Source: an uncultured Verrucomicrobiota bacterium
GTDB taxonomy: Bacteria; Verrucomicrobiota; Verrucomicrobiia; Limisphaerales; UBA1096
Length of the DNA: 8,464 bases
Direction: 5' to 3'
Assembly: GCA_913050205.1 (NCBI GenBank)
Contig: CAJXAU010000050.1
Location: 1 to 8,464, forward strand
Below, piece after piece: positions 7,398 through 8,464 of this stretch. Position 1 is the stretch's first letter. Every line of letters starts with the position of its first letter. A model generated the notes under the pieces. It saw only the letters and a list, made by a program, of their open reading frames with translations. It was not told the origin of the DNA and did not search any database. The position numbers were made by a program, and so were the translations under genes.

Positions 7398-7470
7398 ACA
7401 ATTTGTTTTATTGGACAATCTAATTAACTAAGCGTTTCTTTTCTTCGGCCTCAATGGAGTGCTGACAAGC

Positions 7471-8464
7471 ATGAGTAACGAACCACATCTTGAAGCGAAC
7501 CTTCAGCAGGATATAAATGTCATCCGCGATAAGGTCCGCAAGATGGCTGAATTGACTGAATCCGCCCTGAATGACGGACTTCGGGCCTTGTTCCAAAAAG
7601 ACGGCCAACTCGCTTACTCGGTCATCCTTCGTGATCAGCAAATTGACGAGTACGAGAAGGAAATCGACCGACTTTGCCTTGAGTTCATGGTTCGGCAACA
7701 ACCGGCTGCCGGTCCGCTTCGTTTCGTCTACGCCACTATTAAGATCAATCAGGAATTGGAACGCATCGGCGATTACGCCGAAAGTGTGGCGAGACAGGGG
7801 TTGTTGATTAATTCTCTGGATTTGGACATTGACTACACCAAGTTCAAGGCCATTAGCGAGATTTCCATTCCGATGCTCGGTAACGCGGTCAATGCATTTC
7901 TCGATCAGGACGCCGACTTGGCCAAGTCCACCATGGCAGTGGAAAAAGAGGCCAACCGCCTGCGCGACGAAATCAACGTCGACCTATTCCAACTCCGTTC
8001 CGATGGGAAAATCCCGATGGAGGCACTGACGCCGCTGCAGACCGTTGCACGCCGGTTTGAGCGTGTCGCAGACCAATCCAAGAATATTTGCGAAGAGACA
8101 CTTTACATGTGCACTGGCCAGTACATGAAGCATATTGGCCGGGAAGTGTTCCGTGTACTCTTTGTCGATGATAATAACTCCAAGGCAAGCCAAATAGCGG
8201 AGGCGATCGGCAATTCGCTGAATCAGGAAAGCTTTGTGTTCAGCAGCGCAGGAATAAATGCGGAGACGATCGAGGGCGATACCATTGATTTCCTAAAGGC
8301 CAAGGGCCACGACGTCAGCAACAACATTTCAAAGGCCGTGGCCAACATCCCCAACCTTGACCACTATCAGGTGATCGTGTCGTTAAGCGAACAGGGTGCG
8401 AGCGCCTTCCCCACCCCGCCAACCAAGACGATCAGCATTGCATGGGAGCTTGGCCAAGCGGAGG
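7471..8464 (+). CDS. PhoU-family protein fused to a degenerate LMW phosphatase/arsenate reductase-like domain (3' end missing)
   Basis: The open frame runs 331 codons from the ATG at 7471 to the window edge. Residues 1 to about 222 form a complete PhoU unit with two signature motifs: ELERIGDYAESVARQG and, more divergent, RRFERVADQSKNICEE. From about residue 228 the chain looks like a low-molecular-weight tyrosine phosphatase or thioredoxin-type ArsC: strand RVLFV, a P-loop region, helix SQIAEAIGNSL, then SSAGI, LKAKGHDVSNNISKAV and a strand YQVIVSLSE. The P-loop appears non-catalytic: where the family has C-x5-R-S (as in CTGNSCRS), this protein reads DDNNSKAS (233-240), so the nucleophilic Cys is D233 and the Arg is A239. 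The distal catalytic Asp, if present, is outside the window. GGAG at 7456-7459 is a possible but distant ribosome binding site; an in-frame GTG at 7459 is a weaker start. The gene has its own Pho boxes. A phosphate-sensing or regulatory role is inference. Confidence 0.85.
   Translation, partial: MSNEPHLEANLQQDINVIRDKVRKMAELTESALNDGLRALFQKDGQLAYSVILRDQQIDEYEKEIDRLCLEFMVRQQPAAGPLRFVYATIKINQELERIGDYAESVARQGLLINSLDLDIDYTKFKAISEISIPMLGNAVNAFLDQDADLAKSTMAVEKEANRLRDEINVDLFQLRSDGKIPMEALTPLQTVARRFERVADQSKNICEETLYMCTGQYMKHIGREVFRVLFVDDNNSKASQIAEAIGNSLNQESFVFSSAGINAETIEGDTIDFLKAKGHDVSNNISKAVANIPNLDHYQVIVSLSEQGASAFPTPPTKTISIAWELGQAE

Noticed and set aside
7303..7470. A small gene or RNA gene between the two phoU genes
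   Set aside because: No open frame with support and no tRNA-like or riboswitch-like structure was seen; the content is explained by Pho boxes and a weak hairpin.
8107..8121. MCTGQ (residues 213-217 of the second PhoU protein) as a possible displaced phosphatase P-loop
   Set aside because: It resembles the start of CTGN-type loops, but it follows directly on the last PhoU helix, lies before the RVLFV strand that should precede the loop, and is not followed by an Arg at the right spacing.
1..8464. Insertion sequence, CRISPR array, or tRNA/rRNA gene
   Set aside because: No transposase-like protein, no regularly spaced repeats of CRISPR length, and no cloverleaf or rRNA signature was recognised anywhere in the window.

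Overview
The window holds a high-affinity phosphate uptake and signalling locus (pst-pho). It comes from a Gram-negative (diderm) bacterium: there is an outer-membrane porin with a signal peptide and a periplasmic phosphate-binding protein. Base composition is roughly balanced and most start codons lack a convincing Shine-Dalgarno sequence. The permeases PstC and PstA are the enlarged type, and a PhoU domain is joined to a low-molecular-weight phosphatase-like domain. Together these suggest a marine-type verrucomicrobial (Opitutales-like) or related PVC-group lineage. That taxonomic guess is inference and was not tested against any database.

Layout: 1-263 (minus strand) is the start of a phosphate-selective porin (OprO/OprP type), cut by the window edge. 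264-560 is a divergent regulatory region carrying Pho-box-like half-sites of the form yGTyACr. All later genes are on the plus strand. They are pstS (561-1505), a 149-bp gap filled almost entirely by a large nested inverted repeat (about 1511-1652), pstC (1655-4075, 806 aa), pstA (4077-5753, 558 aa), pstB (5765-6625) and phoU (6622-7302, overlapping pstB by 4 bp). An intergenic region (7303-7470) then carries two well-formed 11-bp-periodic Pho boxes. It is followed by a second PhoU-family gene (7471 to the window end, incomplete) whose C-terminus is an LMW tyrosine phosphatase/arsenate reductase-like domain.

How the genes work together: the porin would pass phosphate through the outer membrane, PstS would capture it in the periplasm, and PstC-PstA would move it across the inner membrane using ATP hydrolysed by PstB. 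PhoU normally links transporter state to the Pho two-component system. The Pho-box-like sites at both ends of the cluster suggest induction by a PhoB-type regulator under phosphate starvation, with the second PhoU able to be transcribed from its own promoter.

The most unusual feature is the second PhoU protein. Its phosphatase-like P-loop appears to have Asp in place of the nucleophilic Cys and Ala in place of the phosphate-binding Arg. This suggests a non-catalytic (pseudo-phosphatase) module attached to a phosphate-signalling protein.
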